DNA from: Pseudomonadales bacterium
GTDB lineage: Bacteria; Pseudomonadota; Gammaproteobacteria; Pseudomonadales; Ketobacteraceae
DNA: 39,087 nucleotides
Direction: 5' to 3'
NCBI GenBank assembly: GCA_002701845.1
Contig: NZXG01000032.1
Span: 1-39,087, forward strand
Part shown: in pieces, positions 1 through 13,367 of the stretch
How the letters are laid out: every line of letters starts with the position of its first letter
Numbering within the stretch: the stretch's first letter is position 1
Notes under the pieces: generated by a model
What the model saw: only the letters and a program-made list of their open reading frames with translations
The model's database searches: none
What the model was told of the DNA's origin: nothing
Translations under genes and position numbers: made by a program

Positions 1-170
1 ATCATGGCCTGCATAACGGGGTCATTGCGGTCCATTTTGCTGTGATCCATATTATTCATGGCAGCACAATCCGGTTTCTCCGCATCTTTCATGTGTTCTT
101 TCGGGTCATGGGCTTGCGCCAGCAATGGCAAGCTCAATCCAGCAACCAATAGCATATATTTAACTTTCAT
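1..170 (-). CDS. His/Met-rich periplasmic protein of the copper cluster (partial)
   Basis: The gene starts at 170 behind a good AAGGA-type ribosome binding site and runs off the left edge, so only the first 56 residues are visible. It begins MKVKYMLLVAGLSLPLLAQA, a clear Sec signal peptide. The mature part is short and rich in His, Met, Asp and Lys, with one Cys (HDPKEHMKDAEKPDCAAM, then MNNMDHSKMDRNDP). Such composition is usual for small periplasmic copper-binding proteins encoded beside copAB, and the gene lies 41 bases after the copB stop on the same strand, so it is probably the next gene of that operon. I cannot assign a named family. Copper binding is inferred from composition and context. 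Confidence 0.7.
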   Translation of the reverse strand, partial: MKVKYMLLVAGLSLPLLAQAHDPKEHMKDAEKPDCAAMNNMDHSKMDRNDPVMQAM

Positions 171-211
171 GTTGTGTTCCTTTTAAGTTATTAGTGGTGA
201 CAAACCGATGC

Positions 212-1072
212 TTAGAACCAGAATTTCAACCCGGCAACAGCTTGAGTCGTTGAGCGATCTTCTCCTGCGGCACGTCGGTAATCGGCTGTATCGCCAAACG
301 CGCCAGTCCATTCAACACCCACATAAGGCGCAAACTGGCGGCTAATTTCATAACGCAGGCGCAAGCCCAATGCGATGTCTGACAAGCCTGAGCCAATGCC
401 ATTTTCGGCATCATCCTTGCCATACAGACTCAGTTCGGCCCGAGGTTGCAACACCAACCGTTGTGTTAACGGCAGTTCGTACTCTGCTTCAGCAGCGAGT
501 GCCGTTCGGCTGTTGTCGCCTATATAGGCAGTGATATCCAATTCAAACCAATAAGGTGCCAGCCCCTGAACGCCCAACGCCAGCCATTGACGGTTCTGGC
601 CTTCGCTCGATTGATCGAGGCGAATACCAACTTGCGTATCGAAATAGCCATTCAGCGCACGGCCCCATAACAGATCAGTTGAGCTTTCCTCCAGGGTGTC
701 GTCTGCGATATCGCCTTCTGCCTTGATCACCAGGCGATCATAGGTGGTGCCGTACCAGGCTTGCAGGTCATAGACGGTGGTTTCGCTGTCTTTCTGGTAT
801 TCAATTCGGTCACCCAACACGGCCCAGAACGCATGTTCATCAGCCAGTGTGAGCTGTCTCGGGCCGGGTAATGCGTAAGGGCCCTCGGTGAGGGTGTATC
901 CTCCTGAGTAAGCATGGGGATCCCGGGCATCCGGCGGGGCGCTGCCACCTTGCATTTGCCCCATGTCATGCGTCTGAGCGCCATGATCCATTTCGGCCAA
1001 TACGTAATTTGCTTGCAGATAACTAAAGGCGAGTGCAAGAGCTGGCAAGCATTTCATCGGTTTCAATCTCAT
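212..1072 (-). CDS. copB: Copper resistance outer-membrane protein CopB
   Basis: This 286-residue protein starts MRLKPMKCLPALALAFSYLQ with a Sec signal, followed by a short Met/His stretch (MDHGAQTHDMGQMQGG). It then shows the aromatic-rich beta-strand pattern of the CopB/PcoB outer-membrane family, ending in the Phe-terminated strand GLKFWF typical of outer-membrane barrels. CopB works with periplasmic CopA in copper tolerance. The reading frame is open upstream, but the start at 1072 is preferred because its ATG overlaps the copA stop codon in an ATGA arrangement, indicating translational coupling; the upstream extension would also bury the signal peptide. Family assignment is firm. The exact role of CopB (copper binding or export at the outer membrane) is not settled by sequence. 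Confidence 0.92.
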   Translation of the reverse strand: MRLKPMKCLPALALAFSYLQANYVLAEMDHGAQTHDMGQMQGGSAPPDARDPHAYSGGYTLTEGPYALPGPRQLTLADEHAFWAVLGDRIEYQKDSETTVYDLQAWYGTTYDRLVIKAEGDIADDTLEESSTDLLWGRALNGYFDTQVGIRLDQSSEGQNRQWLALGVQGLAPYWFELDITAYIGDNSRTALAAEAEYELPLTQRLVLQPRAELSLYGKDDAENGIGSGLSDIALGLRLRYEISRQFAPYVGVEWTGAFGDTADYRRAAGEDRSTTQAVAGLKFWF

Positions 1073-2883
1073 GACACCACCACCTCGCGGAACATCCCCG
1101 CATCCATATGAAACAGAAGGTGGCAATGCCAGGCCCAACGCCCCAAATCGTGTGGCGTGGTTAAAAAGCTGATACGTTGCGCCGGTTGTACCGGAATGGT
1201 GTGGCGACGCACCCGCAGTTCACCCTGGTCGGTTTCAAGTTCACTCCACATGCCGTGCAGGTGCATGGGGTGGGTCATCATGGTGTCGTTCTGGAGGATG
1301 ATCCTGACCCGCTCATTATGGCGCAGGGAAACTGGTGTGCTCTGTCCGAATTCAAGCCCGTCGAAAGACCAGCTATAGCGCTCCATATTACCAGTCAGAT
1401 GCAATTCAAGCTCCTTCGCAGGGGGCCGACGATCAGCAAGGATACCGTCAATGGATTTGAGGTCCGCCAGTGTCAATACCCGGTGGCTTTTCGGACGCAA
1501 CCCCTTTTGGCGTAGATCACGCAAGCCAATACCCGGATCATCCAGGTTGGTCCGGGGCATATCCACTCGCATATCCACGGACGGACCATACTCGGTGCGT
1601 GCATGACGAACAGTGGAAGACGGCTTTTTCAGCTGGTGTTTGCCCTGTGTCATATCATGCATATCAAGGTGCTGATGTTGGCCGTGATCCATCTGACTGT
1701 GGTCCATTCCACCATCGCTATTTCCGTGGTTCATTGCGCCCATCATATCCCTCATGGTCAACCATTCGACCGGATCCAGCTCGGGTACCGGTGCATCCAG
1801 CCCCGGCCGAGTGGCCAGCGTACCTCTGGCATAACCACTGCGATCGATACTTTGGGCGAAAATGGTATAGGCGTCTTCCCGCGGTTCGGCCACCACATCG
1901 TAAGTTTCGCCAGGGCCAAACCGGAATTCGTCCACCGTAACGGGTTCCACATCCTGACCGTCGGCCTGAATGACCGTTAGCTTTAAGCCGGGAATACGCA
2001 CATCATAAAAACTGTTACTGGCTGCATTAATAAACCGCAGGCGTACCCGGTCACCTTTGTTAAACAGGCCGGTCCAGTTCCCGGCCGGTGCAGCTCCGTT
2101 CATCAGAAAGGTCATGGTAGCTGCAGACAGATCAGCAAGATCCGTGGGGTTCATCCGCATCTGGTTCCACATTCGGCGTTTTCCTAAAGCCGCCTGTAGC
2201 CCCATGCTGGCTACATCTTCGGAAAAATCGAAGAAGGTGGGCTGGCTGAAGTTATAGATATCACTTTGTACCTTTAATTTGCTGAAAACGTGCATCGGGT
2301 CTTCATCTGTCCAGTCTGAGAGCTGAATCACGTGATCCTGATCGGCAGGGTGCCGTTCACCTGTTCTGGGCTCTATGATCAGTGCTCCGTACATCCCTGT
2401 CATTTCCTGAAACCCGGAATGGCTGTGATACCAGTAGGTGCCACTCTGGCGGAGCTTAAAGCGGTAGGTAAAGGTTTCCCCCGGTGCAATACCCGGGAAA
2501 CTGATGCCGGGCACCCCATCCATTTGATAGGGCAACAGAATGCCATGCCAGTGAATAGACGTCGGTACCGATAATCGATTGGTAACCCGAATAGTTACCT
2601 CATCACCTTCGCGTAACCGTAGGGTAGGGGCGGGGATTGATCCGTTAATGGTGGTTGCCATTCGGGTTACGCCGGTGAAATTGACCGGGTTTTCGGCAAC
2701 GACCAGATTGATCTCGCGCCCGCTAAGGACTGGCGGGTTGTTGTGACCTCGTAGCGATGCTTTAATTTGGGCGCCGGCCTGCAACCAACCGGGCGTTAAA
2801 CCCAGTACGCCGCCGATCGCTACCCCCTGCACGAAGCGGCGCCGCGTCAGGTGGTCAGGGATCCTGTTTAACGATTTGGTCAT
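1069..2883 (-). CDS. copA: Periplasmic multicopper oxidase CopA
   Basis: This is a 604-residue multicopper oxidase of the CopA/PcoA family. A twin-arginine signal is visible (RRRF at 14-17 followed by a hydrophobic stretch), so the folded copper-loaded enzyme is exported by Tat. Copper ligand motifs are present: HWHG at 111-114, HSH at 153-155, HPMHLH at 538-543, and the type-1 site HCH at 586-588 with H592 and M597. A His/Met-rich insert (MNHGNSDGGMDHSQMDHGQ and following residues) sits mid-protein, as in copper-sequestering CopA. I chose the ATG at 2883 because a GAGGA ribosome site precedes it and it puts the Tat motif at the usual distance. It likely oxidises Cu(I) and sequesters copper in the periplasm. 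Confidence 0.95.
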   Translation of the reverse strand: MTKSLNRIPDHLTRRRFVQGVAIGGVLGLTPGWLQAGAQIKASLRGHNNPPVLSGREINLVVAENPVNFTGVTRMATTINGSIPAPTLRLREGDEVTIRVTNRLSVPTSIHWHGILLPYQMDGVPGISFPGIAPGETFTYRFKLRQSGTYWYHSHSGFQEMTGMYGALIIEPRTGERHPADQDHVIQLSDWTDEDPMHVFSKLKVQSDIYNFSQPTFFDFSEDVASMGLQAALGKRRMWNQMRMNPTDLADLSAATMTFLMNGAAPAGNWTGLFNKGDRVRLRFINAASNSFYDVRIPGLKLTVIQADGQDVEPVTVDEFRFGPGETYDVVAEPREDAYTIFAQSIDRSGYARGTLATRPGLDAPVPELDPVEWLTMRDMMGAMNHGNSDGGMDHSQMDHGQHQHLDMHDMTQGKHQLKKPSSTVRHARTEYGPSVDMRVDMPRTNLDDPGIGLRDLRQKGLRPKSHRVLTLADLKSIDGILADRRPPAKELELHLTGNMERYSWSFDGLEFGQSTPVSLRHNERVRIILQNDTMMTHPMHLHGMWSELETDQGELRVRRHTIPVQPAQRISFLTTPHDLGRWAWHCHLLFHMDAGMFREVVVS

Positions 2884-2999
2884 AGCGTGTCCTCTAAAGC
2901 CTCTATTCATAGTGTCACACTCGTAATGCGTACATTCTAGGGACTGAAAACTGTCAGCAGCATGACCCCAGCATGACAATGCGGTAATCCGGGTGGTCG

Positions 3000-3752
3000 C
3001 TACCCCAGCAAAGCCGGCTTAACGAGCATCCAGATCGCCATGCCCAGCATCATGAGATTTTCAGTAAGTGAGATAAAACCCAGCGGCACGTTGCTCTCGC
3101 CTCCCACGCAGGCACACTTCAGCTCTCTTTTGTCGATGTACACCGCCTTAAACACCGATACGGCACCGACAGCTCCGATGAACAGCGCGATCGGTATGGA
3201 AACGAAGGGCAGCACCCCGGCAATCATCAACAGCCCAGCCATACCTTCTCCATAGGGGTACACGTATCCGTAGGGCACCCATTTTTGCGCCAGGAGATCA
3301 TAGTTGAGAAACATGGTGGAAAAGCCTTCCACATCGCGTATTTTCAGGTAGGCGAGACCACACATGGAAAACGCGATAAACCATTCAAAGGTGCGTAGAG
3401 ATAACCATTGACCCTCGACCACCGAAGCAGCACCGGCTGCCATTAAAAAGGTCATTGAAAACAATGAGATAACTGGCCAGTAGGTGGTTTCATCCTCGCT
3501 CTTTGATGGTTTGCCAAAATAGGCTTGCAGCTCATCGAAACCGCCAATCCGATCGTCATTAATAAAGGTTTGGGGCGTGGTATCTACATTATGCTCGTTC
3601 TTGAACGCGTTGATCGCTTCACGGCTTTTCAGGTGATGATCATCAACCTCATACCCCTGACTCTCCAGCAGATGCTTGGATTTCAGTCCGTAAGGGCAGA
3701 GATGGTCGTCCATCACCATACGGTACAGTTGCGCGGTTTTAGGTGCTGACAT
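3000..3752 (-). CDS. Glutaredoxin-MauE/DoxX fusion membrane protein
   Basis: This 250-residue protein has two parts. Residues 1 to about 80 form a glutaredoxin-like domain with C19-P-Y-G22, so the second active-site Cys is replaced by Gly, plus the TPQTFIND cis-Pro segment and GGFDEL. Residues from about 90 form a four-helix membrane domain like MauE/DoxX, with a Cys pair (KCACVGG) before the last helix, as expected for a redox-linked membrane protein. MauE-type proteins handle disulfide chemistry in the periplasm. The start has a strong GGAGG site seven bases upstream. The gene is first in the run to copA, copB and the His/Met protein, and diverges from copRS. A role in redox protection or maturation of the exported copper proteins is an inference. 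Confidence 0.85.
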   Translation of the reverse strand: MSAPKTAQLYRMVMDDHLCPYGLKSKHLLESQGYEVDDHHLKSREAINAFKNEHNVDTTPQTFINDDRIGGFDELQAYFGKPSKSEDETTYWPVISLFSMTFLMAAGAASVVEGQWLSLRTFEWFIAFSMCGLAYLKIRDVEGFSTMFLNYDLLAQKWVPYGYVYPYGEGMAGLLMIAGVLPFVSIPIALFIGAVGAVSVFKAVYIDKRELKCACVGGESNVPLGFISLTENLMMLGMAIWMLVKPALLG

Positions 3753-3853
3753 CTTGTTTCCTCCTTAAATGGTCGCCCCCTCGCAATAGTTATTGCTAAG
3801 CCAGGAGTGTTTTCGGATAGACCGCTCATATTAACGGCAGGCAGCTTTCCCCG

Positions 3854-3895
3854 ACATGACTCCAAGATTACAAACATGTAATCTTGGAGTCATGT
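3854..3895. promoter_or_regulatory. 19-bp perfect inverted repeat with cop-box-like core
   Basis: Two perfect 19-base arms (3854-3872 and 3877-3895) flank the 4-base spacer AACA. The core reads ATTACA-N4-TGTAAT, close to the copper-box sites bound by CopR/CusR/PcoR regulators. It lies between the divergent mauE-fusion/copAB and copRS units, where one CopR site could control both. The arms are longer than a normal CopR site, so the element could also form a hairpin in the copRS leader RNA. No experimental support is implied. Confidence 0.75.
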
Positions 3896-3964
3896 TCCTG
3901 TTGGAATACAGCCGATAAGCTTAGAGCAATGTTAAAAAATGCTGGAATTTAAGGCGGTAAAGCA

Positions 3965-4657
3965 ATGCGCTTGCTAGTGGTCGAAGACGAGGTCAAAACG
4001 GGCGATTATTTGCAGCAGGGCCTGAGAGAGGCAGGCTTTATGGTCACGTTAGCGCGTAATGGGCTGGACGGACACCATCTGGCGATGACTGAAACATTCG
4101 ATCTACTGGTGTTGGATGTCATGCTGCCGGATGTTGATGGCTGGCGCATCGTCGAGTCGATCCGCGAGGCCGGGCGCCAGACGCCGGTGCTCTTCCTGAC
4201 TGCTCGCGACAGTGTGGAAGACCGGGTGAAAGGTCTTGAAATGGGCGCTGATGACTATCTGGTGAAACCGTTTGCCTTCGCCGAGCTGCTGGCCCGGGTT
4301 CGCACCCTGTTACGTAGACGCACAGCGCCGGTGTTAACAGATCAGATCCAGGTGGCGGATTTAACCCTTGATCTGCCGCGCCATCGAGCAACTCGCGCCG
4401 GACGTAAAATCAATCTGAGCCACAAGGAGTTTTGCCTGCTGGAGCTGCTGGCCCGCCGCCAGGGCGAGGTATTGCCCCGGTCCCTGATAGCATCGCAGGT
4501 GTGGGATATGAACTTTGATTCCGACACCAATGTCATCGATGTGGCAATCCGCCGTCTGCGAGCCAAGATCGATGACGACTTTGAGCCAAAGCTTATTCAT
4601 ACGGTGAGAGGCATGGGGTACAAACTGGATGTCGAGGACGATTATGGCGAACGTTAG
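3965..4657 (+). CDS. copR: Copper-responsive response regulator CopR
   Basis: This is a 230-residue OmpR/PhoB-type regulator. The receiver domain has the acidic pocket (E7, D8), the phosphoacceptor D51 in [14 protein letters not shown]79 (FLTARD) and K101 (DDYLVKPF). The C-terminal winged helix ends with the usual hairpin [14 protein letters not shown] and VRGMGYKL. The closest known group is the heavy-metal regulators CusR, CopR and PcoR. It overlaps the sensor kinase gene by 14 bases and faces the divergent copper operon across a cop-box-like palindrome, so copper is the likely signal. An AAGGCGG-type ribosome site precedes the ATG. Confidence 0.93.
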   Translation: MRLLVVEDEVKTGDYLQQGLREAGFMVTLARNGLDGHHLAMTETFDLLVLDVMLPDVDGWRIVESIREAGRQTPVLFLTARDSVEDRVKGLEMGADDYLVKPFAFAELLARVRTLLRRRTAPVLTDQIQVADLTLDLPRHRATRAGRKINLSHKEFCLLELLARRQGEVLPRSLIASQVWDMNFDSDTNVIDVAIRRLRAKIDDDFEPKLIHTVRGMGYKLDVEDDYGER

Positions 4658-6053
4658 CCTGGCAAATCGTCGTCCGCTATCACTCAACAATCGTGTGATG
4701 CTATTCGTTGCCATTGCCATTACCCTAAGTTTGCTGTTGATTGGTTACCTGGTGCAAAAAACGGTAGAACGTCACTTTGAGGAACAGGATGCTGATGAAT
4801 TGGTGGTAATTACCCATGCGGTGGAAGAGGCGCTTGAAAAAGCCAGTAAAGAGCGAGTTACACCGGAAAGTATTCTCGATAAGGCTGTCTCAGGTCATCA
4901 TGGTGTGTATTTTCAGGTTTGGGATGCAAACTATCAGTTAATTTTTGGCTCAGCCGATTTCCAGCCACCAGCACATTTACCGACGCTCGCACCGTTAAGT
5001 CGCATTCATGCTGACAACTTATACCAATGGGAAATAGAGGATAAAGTGTACCGTGGTGCAATATCACTCCTGCATATTGGTGATGCTCGTTATCGGGTTG
5101 TCGCTGCTATCGACATGGGCTTCCATATTCATTTTCTGGAGAGCTTTAGCCACACGCTCTGGCTCATTATGATCCTGGCAGGAGTCGTGACTTTACTGGC
5201 TGCCTGGTTCGGAGTCCATCAAGGCCATGCCCCACTACGCGCTTTAAGTGAGGCCATGCGGGATATTCAAGCTGATCGTTTAGATGTGCGACTGGATACG
5301 GACACGGTACCGGCGGAATTGATCACGTTGGTCGATTCCTTTAACCGCATGATCAGCCGGCTTGAGGAAAGCTTTGAAAAATTGTCTTACTTTTCGGCGG
5401 ATATTGCCCACGAATTACGCACACCCCTTACCAACTTGATAACCCAAACCCAGGTGGGGCTTGGCAAGTCAAGAAGCCTTGAGGAATACAGGGAGTTACT
5501 GTATTCCAATCTGGAAGAGCAGGAACGCTTGACAAAGATGGTCAACGATATGCTATGGCTTGCCCAGAACGACAATGGTTTACTCGATCCCGATTGGGAA
5601 TCGTTAGATTTGGTGCAGGAAGTCAGAGCCACCTTTGAATTCTTTGAAGCGCTGGCAGATGAGAAAGGTGTTCGCTTACAAGTCGAGGGTAAGGCCAGCT
5701 CAATGACCGGAGATCGAGCGATGTTGCGACGGGTATTATCGAATCTGCTTTCCAATGCTATTCGGTTTACACCCCGTGGCAAAGACGTGAGTGTAAGAGT
5801 ATCGGATAGCACTGCATCAACGAACTTGGTTGTTGAAAACCCTGGTGCCGAAATTCCAGGTGAACACCTGCCACGGTTGTTTGATCGGTTTTACCGGGTT
5901 GATCCGTCACGAAAGCGGGAAAGCGAAGGCGCAGGACTTGGCCTAGCGATTGTCCGTTCCATTGTGGAAGCGCATGGTGGCACCGTTGATGCAAATTCCC
6001 AACGAGGACGAACCTCATTCAGCATTAGCTTCCCCCGTAAAACATCTAATTGA
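4644..6053 (+). CDS. copS: Copper-sensing histidine kinase CopS
   Basis: This heavy-metal sensor kinase has 469 residues from the chosen start. An N-terminal membrane helix (about 18-40) and a second one near 172-192 bracket a periplasmic sensor domain of about 130 residues. A HAMP segment follows ([18 protein letters not shown]), then the H-box with H256 in [12 protein letters not shown], an N-box ([12 protein letters not shown]) and the G-box ([18 protein letters not shown]). The ATG at 4644 is preferred over one 15 bases earlier because a GAGG sequence sits at the right distance. Context with copR and copAB points to Cu(I)/Ag(I) sensing in the periplasm. Confidence 0.92.
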   Translation: MANVSLANRRPLSLNNRVMLFVAIAITLSLLLIGYLVQKTVERHFEEQDADELVVITHAVEEALEKASKERVTPESILDKAVSGHHGVYFQVWDANYQLIFGSADFQPPAHLPTLAPLSRIHADNLYQWEIEDKVYRGAISLLHIGDARYRVVAAIDMGFHIHFLESFSHTLWLIMILAGVVTLLAAWFGVHQGHAPLRALSEAMRDIQADRLDVRLDTDTVPAELITLVDSFNRMISRLEESFEKLSYFSADIAHELRTPLTNLITQTQVGLGKSRSLEEYRELLYSNLEEQERLTKMVNDMLWLAQNDNGLLDPDWESLDLVQEVRATFEFFEALADEKGVRLQVEGKASSMTGDRAMLRRVLSNLLSNAIRFTPRGKDVSVRVSDSTASTNLVVENPGAEIPGEHLPRLFDRFYRVDPSRKRESEGAGLGLAIVRSIVEAHGGTVDANSQRGRTSFSISFPRKTSN

Positions 6054-6144
6054 TCAGCAAGTTCTTGCTTTATCAACGCATGGCACTTAAGCAAAAGGGG
6101 CTTTGTACGTTGGGTATTACTGGATAAAGCATGTGTTAAAGTGG

Positions 6145-7008
6145 TCATTCGTGCCGAGTTTTTCGCAACGGTTCAAGGAGTTGTGGCATATAGCCGACAG
6201 GATAATCTGGCTCAGATGCAATACCCAGATCGTCGCTGCCTATCACGCGGTCACCATCATAGTACCACGTTCCTAACAGGTGGTCGGTAAAGGTTGTGAA
6301 AAGACCGAAGTTTACATCGCCTTCTTCTGCAGTGTTCAAATGGTGGAAGCGATGCACTGCGTTGATTGCCAACACAAACTTTAAAGGACCCGCATAGTAA
6401 GCAACGTTGGAGTGTTGCAACAGGAGCTGTAGGGTGACCGCCGTTGCGAGCAATACCATTATCTCCGTTGGTGCCCCCATTAACAGCAAAGTAGCTACTC
6501 CGGCGGTTGTTTCAATTAGCTGATGTAGTGGGTGCTTCATCAGCCCATTAAATCCGTACATTCGCTTAACGCTGTGGTGAATCGCGTGTAGCCGCCACAG
6601 TACGCGAAGTCGATGACTGGCATAGTGCGCCAGCGTAATCCCGACATCTGCGATCAAAATAGCTAGGATAAACTCCAATGCCAGGGGCCAGTCATTCGGC
6701 CAGATGGCCCCCAGAGTTAATGAGTCACCGACCAAAGGCAGGCTAAAAAGGCCTGCTATAGTTAACGACTCATTAATAGTGGCATGCAGGGTGTCGCGCT
6801 TCTGATCCCCTGCGGGTGTATTGAACGCAATGTCATAGGCTGCCAGTTGTTCAGCCAGAAAGGAAAAACCGATAAAGATTAAAACCCAGGCTACCAGCCA
6901 GGGTTTCGAATAACCCTCAGATATCCAGTAGACGGCGACGCCGTTGCCTATCAAAAGGAAAAACGGCAGGTACAGAGTGCGTACCAATAATTCAATGGTT
7001 TGGCGCAT
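6145..7008 (-). CDS. Sterol desaturase/fatty acid hydroxylase family membrane protein
   Basis: This is a 287-residue membrane protein of the fatty-acid hydroxylase (sterol desaturase) superfamily, di-iron enzymes that hydroxylate or desaturate lipids. The histidine clusters are visible: H128-YAS-H132, H141-AI-H144-H145, H159-PL-H162 and H219-RF-H222-H223, and several hydrophobic segments surround them. The substrate cannot be read from sequence. It converges on copS and lies between the copper and czc blocks with no obvious functional link to metals. The AraC remnant just upstream on the same strand might once have regulated it, or it may be a hitchhiker on the DNA that broke the neighbouring CDF gene. 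Confidence 0.88.
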   Translation of the reverse strand: MRQTIELLVRTLYLPFFLLIGNGVAVYWISEGYSKPWLVAWVLIFIGFSFLAEQLAAYDIAFNTPAGDQKRDTLHATINESLTIAGLFSLPLVGDSLTLGAIWPNDWPLALEFILAILIADVGITLAHYASHRLRVLWRLHAIHHSVKRMYGFNGLMKHPLHQLIETTAGVATLLLMGAPTEIMVLLATAVTLQLLLQHSNVAYYAGPLKFVLAINAVHRFHHLNTAEEGDVNFGLFTTFTDHLLGTWYYDGDRVIGSDDLGIASEPDYPVGYMPQLLEPLRKTRHE

Positions 7009-7089
7009 CGTTCAAAGTTCTCTTGGTTCACATTGACTGATTTAGTGTGTCAGAACGATGGGCAGAAACATTGAACGAAACTGCTAATC

Positions 7090-7268
7090 TCAAGTAAGAA
7101 GCCGCATTATAGTGCGTGAACTGACACCAAAGGCTTGCGTGACGGTACGACAAAAATGGGCCTGATCAGAAAACCCTGCGGAGACTGCGGCAACCGCCAA
7201 CGGCATTTGACGCGAAAGTTCGAAGCAGACGATTAACTTTAGCCATTTTTTGTAGCTTCGCAGTTGAG
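7090..7268 (-). pseudogene. AraC-family regulator, C-terminal remnant
   Basis: One minus-strand frame that ends at a TGA at 7090-7092 encodes the tail of an AraC DNA-binding domain: QLRSYKKWLKL, then the second helix-turn-helix AVAAVSAGFSDQAHFCR and the closing FGVSS. This matches the AraC signature 'AGFSDQSHFxRxFKxxFGxTP'. No start codon or effector domain precedes it. Its 5' end merges into the 3' end of the truncated CDF gene in another frame, so the two genes were joined by a rearrangement near 7258-7268. The fragment is too short to bind DNA as a normal AraC protein. Recognition rests on the motif, read directly from the DNA. Confidence 0.72.
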
Positions 7269-7700
7269 CACCTTTTCGTTCAAGGTTTTTCCCTGGCTAA
7301 GGCGATAGGCGGCGTAGCCATTCGCCGCCACGCCCAGCACGGCAAGGGCCAGCATTCCTTCGGTATGTGGCATGACGGGGTCTGCCAAGCGAGGAATGGC
7401 CGTGACCAGTATCCAGATCGATCCCGCGATTAACACCAGGCCATTAATCAGGGCGCCAAACAGCGACAACCGTCGATAACCATAAGTGTATTCAGGATTG
7501 ACGGATTTCTGGCCCAGACGGTTCAGGAGCCATGCACTGCCAATGGAGAGGCTGTCGCCAAGATCATGCACCGCATCGGCCATGATGGCGGTGCTGTTGG
7601 TCAGCCAGCCACCGATAAATTCAATAATCGTGAAGATCAGGTTTAGGAAAAACGCCCAGCCAATTCGCTTTGAACTGCTGGAATGGTCATGATTATGCAT
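7239..7700 (-). pseudogene. CzcD-like CDF cation efflux gene, 3'-truncated
   Basis: The 153-residue product starts MHNHDHSSSSKRIGWAFFLN with a strong GGGAGG ribosome site. It is the N-terminal half of a CzcD/ZitB-type cation diffusion facilitator: a His-rich head, helices 1-4, and the metal-site helix IMADAVHDLGDS. Family members are about 300 residues and continue after LNEKVLN with a His-containing metal-site helix and a cytoplasmic domain. Here the sequence leaves the family at LNEKVLNCEATKNG and stops, and the following DNA is an AraC fragment in a different frame. Without helices 5-6 and the second half of the metal site, transport is unlikely. It is the last gene of the czc operon, 53 bases after czcA. 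Confidence 0.8.
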
Positions 7701-7752
7701 GAATCCTCCCACAGATTGCGTCGCTGCTCAGAGCAACGACGCAATCAGGATA

Positions 7753-11959
<4,207 letters not shown>

Positions 11960-12025
11960 ATTAAAAAATCCTGTCTGGTTTGCTCGCACCGTTTCGCAAA
12001 TGTTGAACAGCGCGGCGAGTAAGGT

Positions 12026-13300
12026 TTATTCCGTCAGCGGCTGCGCCGTAAGCTGTTCGATGACCGCTTGATTCAACAGTGCGACGGTTGCCGTCTCAAT
12101 CATCTGCTGCTTGGCGTTCAGTAGCTCCTGTTGCGCAGTAATCCAGTCTTGATACTTCAAGCGTCCCCGATCATAGGCTTGGCGAGTGATCGTCAGAGCT
12201 TTTTCCAGATCGGGAATCACGCTTTGCTTCAGCTGCTGATGGGCCGCAATAAACTGCTCACGTTGCGAATAAGCACTATAAAGCCGACTATGCAGCGCCA
12301 ATAACCGGTCGCTGCGCCGATACTCCAGTGCATTGCGTTCTGCCAGCGCGGATTTTACGGTACCGCTGTTACGACTTTCATTGAACAAGGGCATGGAAAA
12401 GCCGAGCGTGAGCGCTGAGTCCCCTGTCTCCTCGAAGCGTCTAATGCCAAACTGCCAACCGAGGTCGGCACGGTTCTGAGTCTGTGCCAGACGTACTTCG
12501 GCGTCTTTCAAGCGTTGTTCAGAAGCAAAAACCATGATGGCCGGTGATTGTTGAACCGCTGTGTATAGGTCAGAAAAAGCTTGGCTCTGACCAAAAGCGA
12601 ACAGATCTCCCTCGACGCTCGAGAACTCGATCTTCGTGCTTCCCCAGAAACGCGCGAGTGCGATCTTCTGCCGTTCCAGGCGTCGGCGTAAATTTTCTTG
12701 CTGGATGTTGGATTGGGTGAGCATGGCCTTAGCACGCATCACTTCAGCGTCCGATATTGCGCCACTGTGGGCGCGATTTTTGACGGTGTTGTGCAACGAT
12801 TTTGAAAGTTCCACCGCTTCTGCTGCCAGTTTCAGCTCCTGTTGCGTGGACATAAGTTGAATGAAGCTGCCAGTTAACTCTCCGAGGACATCAAGGGTTT
12901 GCGCCTGTCGTTCGAGTTCTAGCGTGTTCATTCTTGCATTCGCTAAGGCAACGCGTGATTGTCGCTTGTCTCCAAGCTCGATTACCGAAGAAAGGGCTAC
13001 GGTCAGCTCAGCGCTATCGAAGCTCGATACCTCACCCGTACCCGCGAAATTCTCTAGTTCCACACCCAACTGATACGCGGGCTTCAAATCAGAGGTTTCG
13101 CGCTCCGATGCCAAGCGCTGGCTTGCAAACTCAAACTGATGCAACTGTGGATTTTGTTGCAGAGTTCTTTCAATAGCCGTTTGTAATGTCAGCGCTTGTT
13201 GTGTATTTGCTGAATAGGAGAATGACGAGATGAGTGCGCAGCTCATGGCAAGTATCAGCGCAGCACCCCATTGCTGTGGCACTAAATAATTTTTTAACAT
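12026..13300 (-). CDS. czcC: Outer-membrane efflux channel CzcC
   Basis: This is a 424-residue TolC-like outer-membrane factor of the CzcC group. The signal peptide is near 10-35, followed by two repeated long alpha-helical segments with TolC-like motifs (AIERTLQQNPQLHQFE; PAYQLGVELENFAGTGE; LGFSMPLFNESRNSG). It completes the tripartite CzcCBA pump spanning both membranes. The ATG at 13300 sits behind an AAAGG site at good spacing; a TTG further upstream is less likely. The gene leads czcB and czcA in the same direction with a 66-base gap to czcB. Confidence 0.9.
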   Translation of the reverse strand: MLKNYLVPQQWGAALILAMSCALISSFSYSANTQQALTLQTAIERTLQQNPQLHQFEFASQRLASERETSDLKPAYQLGVELENFAGTGEVSSFDSAELTVALSSVIELGDKRQSRVALANARMNTLELERQAQTLDVLGELTGSFIQLMSTQQELKLAAEAVELSKSLHNTVKNRAHSGAISDAEVMRAKAMLTQSNIQQENLRRRLERQKIALARFWGSTKIEFSSVEGDLFAFGQSQAFSDLYTAVQQSPAIMVFASEQRLKDAEVRLAQTQNRADLGWQFGIRRFEETGDSALTLGFSMPLFNESRNSGTVKSALAERNALEYRRSDRLLALHSRLYSAYSQREQFIAAHQQLKQSVIPDLEKALTITRQAYDRGRLKYQDWITAQQELLNAKQQMIETATVALLNQAVIEQLTAQPLTE

Positions 13301-13367
13301 AGGTAAACCTTTCAACGGTTTGGCAATAAGGTTCTCTGTCCGCTTGTAGAGGACAGAGAACCACCCT

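Noticed and set aside
1470-1980. Plus-strand open frames of 125-156 codons inside copA
   Set aside because: copA on the opposite strand has clear motifs throughout. The antisense frames show no recognisable domain or start signal.
6054-6144. Short hairpin AGCAA-GTTC-TTGCT between copS and the desaturase gene, considered as a terminator
   Set aside because: The stem is only 5 bases and is not followed by a real U-run, so it is too weak to call.
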